The notes under the pieces: generated by a model
Seen by the model: only the letters and a program-made list of their open reading frames with translations
The model's database searches: none
Told to the model about the DNA's origin: nothing
Source: Schaalia odontolytica
Lineage (GTDB): Bacteria > Actinomycetota > Actinomycetes > Actinomycetales > Actinomycetaceae
DNA: 64,000 nt
Reading direction: 5' to 3'
NCBI RefSeq assembly: GCF_009730335.1
Contig: NZ_CP046315.1
Span: 1,860,001 to 1,924,000, forward strand
Shown: positions 26,629 to 35,736 of the stretch, in pieces
Position numbering within the stretch: the first letter of the stretch is position 1
Layout of the letters: each line of letters starts with the position of its first letter
Position numbers and translations under genes: made by a program

Positions 26629-29232
26629 ATGCCCACCCTTGACGAACTCGTTTCGCACCCGCCACATCTGCCGGTCACGCGCGCCCTGAGCGATATCGCG
26701 GCGGCGGCGCGGCCGGGTGGCTGCGCGGTGATCACGGCGCCTCCGGGCACGGGTAAGACGACGCTGCTGCCGCCCGCGGTGGCGGTGGCATTGGCCCAGC
26801 ACGACGCTGCGGTGGGGCGTGTTCTCGTCACGCAGCCGCGCAGGGTGGCGGCCCGGGCGGCGGCGCGCCGGATTGCCCGTCTGCTCGGCGAGGAAGTCGG
26901 CGGTCAGGTCGGCTATTCGGTGCGCGGGGATTCACGCGTCAGCGAGCGTACGCACGTGGAGATGGTGACGCCGGGCGTGGCGCTGCGCCGCCTGCAGCGC
27001 GACCCGGAGCTGCCCGGGGTGTCGGCGCTGATTATCGATGAGTTCCACGAGCGCGACCTGGACACGGACCTGACGCTGGCATTCGCGTTGGATGCCCGCT
27101 CGGCGCTGCGCGACGACCTTTTCGTTGCACTTACCTCGGCGACGCTCGAGGCCTCACGAACGGTTGATTTCCTGCGCGCCTCGACGGGCGAGGAGCCCGC
27201 GCTCGTTGATATTCCGGGGGATATTTTTCCACTGGAGCTGCGCTACGCTCCCCCGCCACGCGGCGTCGAAGCCGTGGGCGCGATCGGGGACGAGCGCGTG
27301 GGCGTGCGCCGCGAGTACCTGGCGCACGTGGCGCGCACGGTCGAGGAGACGGTTGCCGCCACCGAGGGCTCGGTCCTCGTGTTCCTACCGGGAGTGGGCG
27401 AGATCGAGACAGTCCGAGGCAACCTGCGTCTGGGCGATATTCCGGTCCTGGCGCTGCACGGACAGCTGAGCGCCGCCGAGCAGGACCGCGCGCTCTCCCC
27501 CGCTTCTGGTCGCCGCGTCATCCTCTCCACGTCCATCGCGGAGTCCTCGCTGACGGTTCCCGGCGTGTCCGTCGTCGTGGATGCGGGGCTCGCACGAGAG
27601 CCGCGCTTCGACGCGGGGCGTTCCCTCTCCTCTCTCGTGACCGTTCCAGCGGCCCTCGCCCGCCTCGAGCAGCGGGCGGGACGCGCCGCTCGCACAGGCC
27701 CGGGCATCGCCGTGCGTGTCATGGATGCGGTGGACGTGGCCCGCAGGCCCGCGCAGTCCGCGCCGGGCATCGCCACGCAGGACCTGACGGACGCACGCCT
27801 CCAGGTTGCCTCGTGGGGCACCCCGGTGGAGGAACTCTCCCTGCTCGATGCTCCACCCGCGGGCACGTGGGAGGCCGCCAGGCAGCGCCTGTCATCCCTG
27901 GGTGCCGTCGACGAGGCCGGGGCCGCCACCGCTCTCGGCCGCACGCTGGCGTCGCTTCCGTTGGACCCGCCCTTGGGCAGGGCCCTCCTGGCGTCGAGCG
28001 CGCTCCTGGGGGCGTCGAAGGCGGCGCGTTTTGTGGCCCTCCTGTCGGAGGACCTGCGCGTTCCGGGGGCTGACCTGGGTGCGCTCGAGCGTCGGCTGGG
28101 TCGCGGCGGCGCCAGCGATGCGGGAGGCACACACGCGCAGGCGGCGCGGGTGAAGGAAACGCGGGCGCGCTTGGAGCGCCTGGCTCAGCGTCTGCCGGCT
28201 TCCGCGCCGGACGACCCCCTCGCGTCCGTTGTGGCTACGCACCAGCAGGCAGGCTCGCGCACGCGGGAGGACGAGCTGGCCCTGACGTGCGCACTGGCCT
28301 ACCCGGAGTGGATTGCGCGGCGCCGCGCGGGGTCCGCGGCCTACATTTTGGCGGGCGGCGTGGGCGCCGAGCTGCCGCAGGGCTCTCCCCTTGAGGGGCA
28401 GGAGTGGCTGGCCGTGGCCTCGATCGACCGGGCACCGGCCTCGCGCCACGCGCGTATTCTCGCGGCTGTGCCGCTGTCCGAGGAAGACGCCCTGGCGGCG
28501 GGCGCGGCACTGCTGGAAACCCGCACGCAGGCCAACATCGACAAGGGCGCCTTGCGTGCGACCCGCACGCGCGCCCTGGGAGCTATCCCCCTGAAGAGCA
28601 CCCCGGCCTCGTCCCTGAGCGAAGACGAGGCGGTCGCGCTGGTGGCCGATCACCTGGCCGCGCGCGGGCTGGGCGATCTGGGCTGGGGGAAGGAGGCCTC
28701 ATCCCTGCGCAAGCGCATGCGGGTGCTCCACGACGTGCTCGGCAATCCGTGGCCGGACGTGTCGGATGAGGCCCTCGCGTGCAGCGCCCACGAGTGGCTC
28801 CTCCCCTGGGCAAAGCGCCTCGCACAGGGTGGTTCCTTGAGTAACGTGTCGATGCTTGATGCGCTGCGCTCGATGCTGCCGTGGCCTGACGCTGCACGTC
28901 TCGACGAACTGGCGCCAGAAAAGATGCCGATTCCTGCGGGAGGTACTCGCCCCATCGACTGGAGCGGTGCGCACCCGGTGCTGACGCTGCGCGTCCAGCA
29001 GGCGTTCGGGTGGACGGACACGCCCCGACTGGTGGACGGGCGCGTTCCCCTGGTGCTGCATCTGACGGATCCGGCGGGTCGCCCCGCTGCTGTTACCTCT
29101 GACCTGACATCGTTTTGGGCGGGGCCGTACCGGGACGTGCGCGCCCAGCTACGCGGGCGCTATCCGAAGCATCCGTGGCCCGAGGACCCGCTGCACGCGG
29201 AGCCCACGAACCGCGCCAAGCGCCGGGGGTAG
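26629..29232 (+). CDS. hrpB: ATP-dependent helicase HrpB
   Basis: 867 residues from the ATG at 26629 (MPTLDELVSHPPHLPV); the frame is open 17 codons further upstream. Helicase motifs: Walker A TAPPGTGKTTLLPPAV, motif Ia VTQPRRVAARAAARR, DEFH (IIDEFHERDLD), SAT (LTSATLEAS), motif V STSIAESSLTVPGV and motif VI QRAGRAARTGPG. The HrpB C-terminal domain follows (LPLDPPLGRALLAS, and W-rich end SFWAGPYRDVRAQLRGRYPKHPWPEDP). The role in actinobacteria is uncertain; other DEAH helicases of this type process RNA. It is divergent from phoH, with only 138 bp between. Confidence 0.93.
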   Translation: MPTLDELVSHPPHLPVTRALSDIAAAARPGGCAVITAPPGTGKTTLLPPAVAVALAQHDAAVGRVLVTQPRRVAARAAARRIARLLGEEVGGQVGYSVRGDSRVSERTHVEMVTPGVALRRLQRDPELPGVSALIIDEFHERDLDTDLTLAFALDARSALRDDLFVALTSATLEASRTVDFLRASTGEEPALVDIPGDIFPLELRYAPPPRGVEAVGAIGDERVGVRREYLAHVARTVEETVAATEGSVLVFLPGVGEIETVRGNLRLGDIPVLALHGQLSAAEQDRALSPASGRRVILSTSIAESSLTVPGVSVVVDAGLAREPRFDAGRSLSSLVTVPAALARLEQRAGRAARTGPGIAVRVMDAVDVARRPAQSAPGIATQDLTDARLQVASWGTPVEELSLLDAPPAGTWEAARQRLSSLGAVDEAGAATALGRTLASLPLDPPLGRALLASSALLGASKAARFVALLSEDLRVPGADLGALERRLGRGGASDAGGTHAQAARVKETRARLERLAQRLPASAPDDPLASVVATHQQAGSRTREDELALTCALAYPEWIARRRAGSAAYILAGGVGAELPQGSPLEGQEWLAVASIDRAPASRHARILAAVPLSEEDALAAGAALLETRTQANIDKGALRATRTRALGAIPLKSTPASSLSEDEAVALVADHLAARGLGDLGWGKEASSLRKRMRVLHDVLGNPWPDVSDEALACSAHEWLLPWAKRLAQGGSLSNVSMLDALRSMLPWPDAARLDELAPEKMPIPAGGTRPIDWSGAHPVLTLRVQQAFGWTDTPRLVDGRVPLVLHLTDPAGRPAAVTSDLTSFWAGPYRDVRAQLRGRYPKHPWPEDPLHAEPTNRAKRRG

Positions 29233-29258
29233 CCGGCGGCTCCCCCTGCGCCGGGCAA

Positions 29259-29513
29259 TCAATCGTCCAGCTTGCCGACGATCCCCCGCCCGTCGGGCAG
29301 GTTCTTGGATGGCATCTGGTAGGCGTCGAGGTCCGTCATAGCGGGGCGCTCAAGGCCCAGTTCGCGCAGCTGCGCGTAGGTCGACATGCGCACGGGACCC
29401 AGCTCTGCGACAGGCTGGCCTTCCTCTGTGAGCGTGACGACTTCACCGGATGAGGCGCGCGCCAGAGCGGCCCCCACATCCTCTTTGAAATCACCAATTT
29501 CTAGAGCCCTCAT
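29259..29513 (-). CDS. Phd/YefM-type antitoxin, apparently orphan
   Basis: 84 residues. The N-terminal part (MRALEIGDFKEDVGAALARA, then EVVTLTEEGQPVAELGPV) is the DNA-binding fold of Phd/YefM antitoxins, followed by a divergent tail (LGLERPAMTDLDAYQMP) of the kind that wraps a PIN/VapC or Doc toxin. No toxin gene lies next to it on either side: hrpB ends upstream and only promoter sequence follows. Either the toxin was lost or the protein now works as a stand-alone regulator. Confidence 0.75.
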   Translation of the reverse strand: MRALEIGDFKEDVGAALARASSGEVVTLTEEGQPVAELGPVRMSTYAQLRELGLERPAMTDLDAYQMPSKNLPDGRGIVGKLDD

Positions 29514-29645
29514 ACCCCTAATCTAAGCACGCCGAAGGGGGTTTGAACGAACGGCGCGATCACTATGTGAGCCTTCGTTCCCTTACACCCGCCAAACGAG
29601 CGTCATACAGCCAAACGATCGTGAAAATAGACATCCCCGCTGTGA

Positions 29646-29656
29646 CCACCTGGTGG
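29646..29656. promoter_or_regulatory. Short palindrome before the disulfide reductase gene
   Basis: CCACC-T-GGTGG sits 75 bp upstream of the reductase start. It could be an operator; too short for a firm call. Confidence 0.25.
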
Positions 29657-29730
29657 ACATTTCCGCTTGATGGAATAGATCCAGGCACGGCGCGTTGAGA
29701 TAGGTAACCCTTTACTACCCAAGGAGAAAC

Positions 29731-31128
29731 ATGTCCACGAACGCAATCGAGAACGTTGACCTGCTGGTTGTCGGCGGCGGCAAGGCCGGAAAGTCCCTCG
29801 CGATGGAGCGCGCGAAGGCGGGCTGGAAGGTCGCCATGGTGGAGCGCCAGTTCGTCGGCGGCACCTGCATTAACGTCGCCTGCATCCCCACGAAGTCGCT
29901 GGTCAACTCGGCTCGTCGCCTGAGCGATGCCCGCTCGGACGAGGCGTTCGGCGTGGTCGGAACCCAGGGCGCGCGCGTGGACCTGGCCAAGCTTCGCGCT
30001 CACAAGGAGGGCATCGTTGGCGCCATGGTCGGCGCGCACGAGAAGATGTTCGCGGCCTCCGGCCTGGACTTCATCCGCGGAGAGGCTCGCTTCACGGGCG
30101 AGCGCACGGTCACCATCGCCCTGGAGGACGGCGGCGAGCGCACGATCCGCGGCGAGCGCGTCCTCATCAACCTGGGCTCGCGTCCGGCGCGTCCCGCGAT
30201 CCCCGGCCTGTGGGAGTCCGGCGCGTGGACGAACGAGGAGATCCTGCGCCTCGAAGAGCTCCCCTCGTCCCTGGCGATCATCGGCGCCAGCTACATCGGC
30301 GTGGAGTTCGCGTCGATGATGGCGACATTCGGCGTGGACGTCACGCTCATCTCCTCGGGTGACCACGTGCTGCCTCGCGAGGACGAGGACGCCGCCCGCG
30401 TCGTCGAAGCTGGCCTAGAAGCCGCCGGCGTGCGCATCGTGCCCGGCCGCGCTGAGTCCGCCTCGCGCGAGGGCAACACGACCACCCTGACGCTCTCCGA
30501 TGGCTCCACGGTGTCCGCCGAGGCAGTCCTCGTGGCCGTGGGCCGCGTTCCCAACACGGACGGCATCGGCCTGGACGAGGCCGGGGTTGAGCTGACCGAT
30601 CGCGGTTTCGTCGCGGTGGATGAGCACCTGCGCACCTCTGCTGAGGGCGTGTGGGCGGCCGGCGACTGCGCGGGCACCCCCATGTTCACGCACGCGTCCT
30701 GGTCCGACTTCCGCATCATCCGCGCGCAGCTGACCGGCGCGTCCCTGGACGATGCGACCACCACCACGAAGGGCCGCACGATCCCCTACGCCGTGTTCGC
30801 CACCCCCGAGCTGGCCCGCATCGGCCTGTCCGAGGGCGAGGCCCGCGAGGCCGGCCTGGACGTGCGTATCGCCAAGATCCCCACGGCCGCAATTCCGCGC
30901 GCCAAGACGATGCGCTACGCGGGCGAGGGCTTCTGGAAGGCCGTCGTGGATGCGAACACGCACCAGATCCTGGGCGCCACGCTGATCGGCCCGAACGTCT
31001 CCGAGGTCATCACGGCCGTGCACGTCGCCATGGCCGGCGGCCTGACCTACGAGCAGCTGCGTTTCCTGCCGATCGCTCACCCGACCATGGGCGAGGGCCT
31101 GCAGGTCCTCTTCGACTCCCTGGGCTGA
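29731..31128 (+). CDS. FAD-dependent pyridine nucleotide-disulfide oxidoreductase (MerA/Lpd-like)
   Basis: 465 residues preceded by AAGGAG. FAD-binding GGGKAGKSLAMERAKAGW near the N-terminus, redox-active Cys46 and Cys51 in GGTCINVACIPTKS, NAD(P)-binding IIGASYIGVEFASMMATFG, second FAD motif VWAAGDCAGTPMFTHAS, and C-terminal LPIAHPTMGEGL providing the catalytic His. The Cys spacing is that of dihydrolipoamide dehydrogenase and mercuric reductase. No N-terminal heavy-metal domain or C-terminal Cys pair for mercury is seen, and no pyruvate dehydrogenase genes are near, so the substrate is open. Confidence 0.9.
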   Translation: MSTNAIENVDLLVVGGGKAGKSLAMERAKAGWKVAMVERQFVGGTCINVACIPTKSLVNSARRLSDARSDEAFGVVGTQGARVDLAKLRAHKEGIVGAMVGAHEKMFAASGLDFIRGEARFTGERTVTIALEDGGERTIRGERVLINLGSRPARPAIPGLWESGAWTNEEILRLEELPSSLAIIGASYIGVEFASMMATFGVDVTLISSGDHVLPREDEDAARVVEAGLEAAGVRIVPGRAESASREGNTTTLTLSDGSTVSAEAVLVAVGRVPNTDGIGLDEAGVELTDRGFVAVDEHLRTSAEGVWAAGDCAGTPMFTHASWSDFRIIRAQLTGASLDDATTTTKGRTIPYAVFATPELARIGLSEGEAREAGLDVRIAKIPTAAIPRAKTMRYAGEGFWKAVVDANTHQILGATLIGPNVSEVITAVHVAMAGGLTYEQLRFLPIAHPTMGEGLQVLFDSLG

Positions 31129-31198
31129 GAGCCCATCGCGCCCCTGGGCACCAGTGGGGGCGCGCCCGGATCCCTCCCGGGACGCGTGAGGGAACAAC

Positions 31199-31240
31199 GG
31201 GGCGGGTCCGAACGCTAGGTTCGGACCCGCCCCTGTTTGT
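31199..31240 (+). terminator. Terminator of the disulfide reductase gene
   Basis: Arms GGGGCGGGTCCGAAC (31199-31213) and complement (31219-31233), five-base loop, followed by TGTTTGT. Strong intrinsic terminator. Confidence 0.9.
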
Positions 31241-31297
31241 CTTCAGTTGAGCATCGCGTCAGGCACGATCGGCGTCGGCGCGCTCAACGCGGGGTTT

Positions 31298-31325
31298 GAG
31301 GCCGGAGCGTCCCAGCCCCGGCCTC
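31298..31325 (-). terminator. Hairpin downstream of the first subtilase gene
   Basis: GAGGCCGG (31298-31305) and CCGGCCTC (31318-31325) form an inverted repeat 14 bp after the protease stop on the minus strand. It includes an exact 13-bp copy of the dispersed motif (31316-31328). The loop of 12 bases makes it weaker than its neighbours. Confidence 0.5.
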
Positions 31326-31338
31326 GTCCCCTTTTGGC

Positions 31339-33777
31339 TCAGCCGAGCCACGCGCCGGAGGGCGCGAAGTGGTAGCGCGTGCCGTCGATGGAGACCCAGC
31401 CGGTCACCATCTTGCCCGAGGCGTCAAGGTAGTACCAGGTGCCGCCGTCGTTGACCCAGCCGATCGCCATCGCACCGTTGCCGGTCAGGTAGTACCACTT
31501 GCCGTTCACGGCGGTCCAGCCGGTGGCCATGGAGCCGTTGCCGTTCAGGTAGTACCAGGAACCGTTGACCTGGACCCAGCCGGTGGCCATCGCGCCCGAG
31601 GCGTTCAGGTAGTACCAGGTGCCGTCGACGTTGGCCCAGCCGGTGGCCATCGCGCCGGTGGCGGGATCGAGGTAGTACCAGGCACCGCCGACCTTGGTCC
31701 AGCCCTTGGCCATGCGGCCGGAGGAGTTCATCCAGTGCCACGCCGAGTCGAAGCTGACCCAGCCGGTCGCCATCACGGAGTCGTCGTTGAAGTAGTAGGT
31801 CTCCCCGCCGATCACGATGGACTTGTTGCGGACGCAGGAGCCGTTGCCGTAGCAGTACTTCCAGCCGCCATCGCTGTTGACCCAGGCACCGTCCTCGTGC
31901 ACGGACTCATCCACGTGGAAGTAGATGGTGTCCTTCACATCGTCGTCGGCGCGCGCGTCCTTGTTGCGGCCCTCAGCGCTGACGGTCACCTCGACGTGGG
32001 GGGCGTCGGTCATCAGGTCCGCGGCCGCGTAGGGTCCGGCCACGAGCGTGACCTCGTTGTTCTCGAAGGCACCGGTTCCGGTGGCGCTCACCGCTTCCTT
32101 GTCAGCGACCTTCAGGGAGGCGTTGGTGACGGGGCCGCCGACCGTGGCGCGCACGTAGACGGTGCCCGACAGGTTGGCGTCGGCCAGCGGACGCCAGTCG
32201 GTGGCGCCGTCGCGGGAGTATTCAACGGGGCCGAGGACCGGCTGCGGCTGGTCCTTGAGGACGGCAGCCAGGGCGTTGACGAGGCCAGCGCCGCGGTATT
32301 CCTTGCCGTCCGTCGGCTCGGCGAGGCGGTCGTAGGTGTAGCCGGCCTGCTTCTTGAGCAGGTCGATCGTCTGGTCGGGGGTGTAGTCCGGGTGGATCTG
32401 CTTGATCAGCGCGGCCACGCCGGCTGCGTGCGGGGAGGCCATCGAGGTGCCGGACAGGTAGCCGAAGGGCGGGTTCTTCTTCCAGGTGGGCACCGTCGAC
32501 CAGATGCGCGAGCCGGGGGCTGCGACGTCGACGGAGTTCTTACCGTAGTTGGAGAAGCCGGAGCGTTCGAGCTTAGCCGTTGCGGGATCCGTGCCGGTGG
32601 GCAGGGCCAGGGCGGACACGGACACGACGGAGTCGTTGAGCATCGCGGGGACGTCGATGCCGCCCTCGACGTTGCGCTCTGCGGCGGCACCCTCAACGTC
32701 GTTGGGCGAAGCCTTGTCGATCGTCGGGTTGTCGTGGTCGTCGTTGTCGTTGCCTTCGGCGGCGATGCTGACGACGCCGAGGTCCTTCGCGTAACGGATC
32801 GCGCGCGAGGCGGCCTCAAGACCCGCGGCCTGCGAGCCCTCGTTGGGCATCCAGAAGGCGTAGGGGTCCATGTAGTAGCTGGAGTTCGTCACGTCGATGT
32901 CATGCTCGGCGGCCCAGTCGAAGCCGCAGGCCACGTACTCGGGGTAGAAGGATCCGGCCTCGTTCGAGACCTTGATGGCGACGATCGTCGCGTCGGGTGC
33001 GACGCCGTCCACGCCGTAGGCGTTGTGCGCGGCTGCGATCGTGCCCGCGACGTGCGTGCCGTGGTAGTGGTCATCCTTCCAGGCGGCGGGGTCCGTGTTG
33101 GGGATGCCGTTGACCTGGCAGCCCACGGAACGATCGGCGTCCAGGTGCTCCTTGAGGTCCTTGTGGTCGGGGTCGATGCCGGTGTCCATGACGCCGACGG
33201 TGACCTTCTCGCGGGGGACGTCGACCTGCTGCGCGTCGATCGCGCCGATGGCGGCCAGGCCCCAGGCGTTGGCGTCGCCCTCGTCGGGGACGAAGTCGTT
33301 GAGCTGGGAGTCGGCGGCCAGGCCGGTCGGGTGCGTGCCCGCGGCGTCGGCGACGGCATTGGCTTCAGAGGTGGTGGTCTGCGGCTGGTCGGTACGCACC
33401 TCGGCGCCGGTAACCATCTTGTAGCGGGTGGGGCCAATCGAGTGGTAGGAGATGCCGGCATCGACGAGGCTCTTGCCGAGCGTCGGGGCGAAGGCGGCCT
33501 TCACCGACTGGACGAAGAAGGAGTTGAATTCGGGGTACTGGGCCAGAACCACGCCGTTCTCCGAGGCCTTGGACACGGCCGCATTGAAGTCGTAGCGGGT
33601 TGCGTCGGCCGGCAGGTTGACCGCGTAGTTCATCACCTCGTCGCGGGCGCGGGCATCGGAGGTGATCCCCGGGACGCCGGCCGCGTGTGCGGGAGCGCCG
33701 AGCGCAGTCATCGTCAGGCCGGCCGCGAGGGCGGCTCCTCCCGCGATGAGGGTCTTCCATGAGCGTTGGTGCATCAT
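31339..33777 (-). CDS. Secreted subtilase with choline-binding-type wall repeats
   Basis: 812 residues, starting at 33777 or 33774 after CGAGGA; the open frame upstream lacks a site. Signal peptide (residues 1-33), a propeptide-like region (about 45-150), then an S8 catalytic domain with Asp198 (VGVMDTGIDPDHKD), His239 (YHGTHVAG) and Ser445 (SGTSMASPH). After a beta-sandwich region, the last 180 residues are about seven repeats of the GWxxVxGxWYYLxxxGxMATG type (CW_binding_1 family), which attach proteins non-covalently to wall polymers. It is an extracellular, wall-held protease. Two paralogues lie at 54.9-61.4 kb. Natural substrate unknown. Confidence 0.92.
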   Translation of the reverse strand: MMHQRSWKTLIAGGAALAAGLTMTALGAPAHAAGVPGITSDARARDEVMNYAVNLPADATRYDFNAAVSKASENGVVLAQYPEFNSFFVQSVKAAFAPTLGKSLVDAGISYHSIGPTRYKMVTGAEVRTDQPQTTTSEANAVADAAGTHPTGLAADSQLNDFVPDEGDANAWGLAAIGAIDAQQVDVPREKVTVGVMDTGIDPDHKDLKEHLDADRSVGCQVNGIPNTDPAAWKDDHYHGTHVAGTIAAAHNAYGVDGVAPDATIVAIKVSNEAGSFYPEYVACGFDWAAEHDIDVTNSSYYMDPYAFWMPNEGSQAAGLEAASRAIRYAKDLGVVSIAAEGNDNDDHDNPTIDKASPNDVEGAAAERNVEGGIDVPAMLNDSVVSVSALALPTGTDPATAKLERSGFSNYGKNSVDVAAPGSRIWSTVPTWKKNPPFGYLSGTSMASPHAAGVAALIKQIHPDYTPDQTIDLLKKQAGYTYDRLAEPTDGKEYRGAGLVNALAAVLKDQPQPVLGPVEYSRDGATDWRPLADANLSGTVYVRATVGGPVTNASLKVADKEAVSATGTGAFENNEVTLVAGPYAAADLMTDAPHVEVTVSAEGRNKDARADDDVKDTIYFHVDESVHEDGAWVNSDGGWKYCYGNGSCVRNKSIVIGGETYYFNDDSVMATGWVSFDSAWHWMNSSGRMAKGWTKVGGAWYYLDPATGAMATGWANVDGTWYYLNASGAMATGWVQVNGSWYYLNGNGSMATGWTAVNGKWYYLTGNGAMAIGWVNDGGTWYYLDASGKMVTGWVSIDGTRYHFAPSGAWLG

Positions 33778-34233
33778 TGTTCCTCGTTTCTGTACGGATG
33801 GGGGCGCGTCTCCCGAGCACATCGGATGGTGCGCCATTGCACCATCGTGTCAAGGATTTCGACAAACCTTCCAGAGGATTTCACATTTTAAGAAATCTTG
33901 ACCCTTGGGTCGAAAATGCTTGACTATTGCCCTGAAGCAGGGAACGATGCGCCAATGCTCGATCGGAAGAGGCATCAACGCGCACCGTTGAACCCCCGTC
34001 ACAACAAAGCTCCGCGAGCAACATGGCCGAGCAGTAAAACCTACCAACCGGATCATTAGACACTCATTCACAATCATAACGTTATCGAGAGTAGTCTTGC
34101 CAGCAAACGTTGCAACTATAGCACCTCTCATTCTGACAGAACGACCAAACAGCTTGACATTTGCACATGAACTACCAAAACATATGTGCTACGGTCAGTA
34201 GCGTCAGTCACACGCCAGTGGTGGGAGGCAACG
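33778..34233. promoter_or_regulatory. 456-bp divergent control region between the subtilase and cas6
   Basis: No convincing gene. Close to the protease start is a perfect inverted repeat GATGGTGC-n6-GCACCATC (33825-33846), with TTGACA on the minus strand (33848-33853) beside it, so a repressor there would cover the promoter. A second palindrome TTGACCC-tt-GGGTCGAA with one mismatch (33899-33914) lies further out. On the cas side the sequence is AT-rich. Confidence 0.5.
34161..34188 (+). promoter_or_regulatory. Possible cas operon promoter
   Basis: TTGCAC (34161-34166) and TATGTG (34183-34188) are 16 bp apart; an alternative -35 TTGACA lies at 34154-34159. The cas6 ribosome-binding site follows at 34223. 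Confidence 0.35.
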
Positions 34234-35037
34234 ATGCCAGCGTCCGTCTACATCAACTTTGACGCACCAGGGCAGGTGCCAGCGACACCGCGAAGGCTAC
34301 ATGCCGCCCTGTCCGCGGTTCTGGACTTGCCGCCCGGGGTGAGCCCCGAGCGGGCGGCGCAGTTTCCGACGCTGGCACACCGCCCCGTTCATGGTTCTGG
34401 TGGAGTGAAGCCCTATTCACTCGGCGAGCTAAGCCGTTCAGAGTCGACGTTTGGCGTCGAGGTACGCTTCCTGGACGATCGCCTGGTTGACACACTGGAT
34501 GCATGGCTGTCATGGGGCGGCGTGATGCGCCTTGGCGCAGGCACCGACGATGACGCGGTGCTCGTTGCAGTCGAGGGGCAAGTGATCGCACAGGAGTCCT
34601 GGGAGGAGCTCGTCGAACGAGACGGGGACACGACGTGGGAGGTACGTCTGGTGACCCCAACGACTTTTTCAAGCAAGGGGCAGCACGTCCCGGGGCTGAA
34701 TCCTGCGACGATTGCTACGAGCCTGCAGCAGAGGTGGTGGGCATGGAATAGGAGGCTCGCTCCCCCGCGGATCAATCGGCATGAGATGGCGAGCGTGTTG
34801 GCCACGCAGGATTACACACGCTCATCCATGGTGTCACTGGCGATGCCACGTAATTCTGGCCAGGGCCGCCTGAGCTCGCGCCGCATCCCGGCCCACGAGG
34901 GACACCTCCGCATCAGCGGCGTCGAGGGGGCCGAGGCCACCCGAGTCTTCTCGCGCCTCATGGCGCTGTCCGCATACACGAACGTCGGCTCACACACGAG
35001 CTATGGCATGGGTGTCATAGACGCCGTCGCAGCGTAA
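34234..35037 (+). CDS. cas6: CRISPR pre-crRNA endonuclease Cas6
   Basis: 267 residues from ATG 34234, with GGGAGG at 34223-34228. The C-terminal Gly-rich element LSAYTNVGSHTSYGMGV is the diagnostic loop of Cas6. The body has the two-ferredoxin-fold layout, with a basic region (MPRNSGQGRLSSRRIPAHEG) likely to contact RNA. It should cut the array transcript inside each repeat, leaving the 8-nt 5' handle AUUAAGAC. It is the first gene of the interference operon; the next starts 20 nt on. Confidence 0.85.
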   Translation: MPASVYINFDAPGQVPATPRRLHAALSAVLDLPPGVSPERAAQFPTLAHRPVHGSGGVKPYSLGELSRSESTFGVEVRFLDDRLVDTLDAWLSWGGVMRLGAGTDDDAVLVAVEGQVIAQESWEELVERDGDTTWEVRLVTPTTFSSKGQHVPGLNPATIATSLQQRWWAWNRRLAPPRINRHEMASVLATQDYTRSSMVSLAMPRNSGQGRLSSRRIPAHEGHLRISGVEGAEATRVFSRLMALSAYTNVGSHTSYGMGVIDAVAA

Positions 35038-35057
35038 GAAAGGAAAGAAAGTTAGTA

Positions 35058-35723
35058 ATGAGTATCCCGTCGCACAGGAATCGGTTGTGCATTTTCACGC
35101 TTCTCCTCATTGGAAGCACTATCATAACCATCTTTGTCCTACTCGAGTACATCCAACAGAAAAATGAGACATGGCATGGAATTGCTGAGAATTTCGCCTT
35201 TCCGTTCATCTACTCAATATTTGGTATCCTAATCGCGGGAGTCATCGGGGACGCCATCGCAACATCAGTCCTCGACCACTACAATTCCAGGCTTGCCAGC
35301 GGCCTAACCCAACGCACAATTCAGCTAATCGGCGCTCCTTCCCTAACATCCAAACTGCACGAGGACATAAAGAAGTCCGCTCTCATCAAGAGCAAGGTCA
35401 TCACAAGCACGATGTCCGTTTCAAGCGAGTCAGATCTAGTTGTTCTATCACTGGATCTTGACTGGTATTCCGGACCTCGGCCACAAGACGGCCCTACCGC
35501 GGACAAACTTGTCAAAGGTGAGTCGGAATTGACCAGAGTTATCAATGAACTGACGGAGTCGCAAGCACTCATCGTTCTCACCCTCGGAACACTTGATCGA
35601 ACAGCGGATGTCACTAAGACCTTCTTTGAGCGACGCTTCAGCACTATCGTCAATGCTCAAGGACGAATTCTCAGCGACATTCATTCACTCCTAACTACTC
35701 TTCCCCCGCGAAATAGAGAGTGA
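35058..35723 (+). CDS. Two-helix membrane protein of the type III CRISPR locus, unassigned
   Basis: 221 residues with AAGGAAAG upstream. Two N-terminal transmembrane helices (about residues 11-32 and 47-69) are followed by a soluble, presumably cytoplasmic, domain of about 150 residues with no motif I can name. That domain contains strands such as DLVVLSLDLDWYSG and ALIVLTLGTLD. Lying between cas6 and cas10 in one operon, it could be an effector triggered by the nucleotide messenger of Cas10; Cam1 and CRISPR-linked CorA are known membrane effectors. Cam1 has an N-terminal helix plus CARF domain, so the layout is comparable, but I cannot show a CARF fold. Lower GC than its neighbours. Confidence 0.6.
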   Translation: MSIPSHRNRLCIFTLLLIGSTIITIFVLLEYIQQKNETWHGIAENFAFPFIYSIFGILIAGVIGDAIATSVLDHYNSRLASGLTQRTIQLIGAPSLTSKLHEDIKKSALIKSKVITSTMSVSSESDLVVLSLDLDWYSGPRPQDGPTADKLVKGESELTRVINELTESQALIVLTLGTLDRTADVTKTFFERRFSTIVNAQGRILSDIHSLLTTLPPRNRE

Positions 35724-35736
35724 AAGGCACACCGAT

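Noticed and set aside
33850-34131. Minus-strand 93-codon open frame in the subtilase-cas6 gap
   Set aside because: No ribosome-binding site, no recognisable domain, and it overlaps palindromes and promoter-like elements, so it was treated as control sequence.
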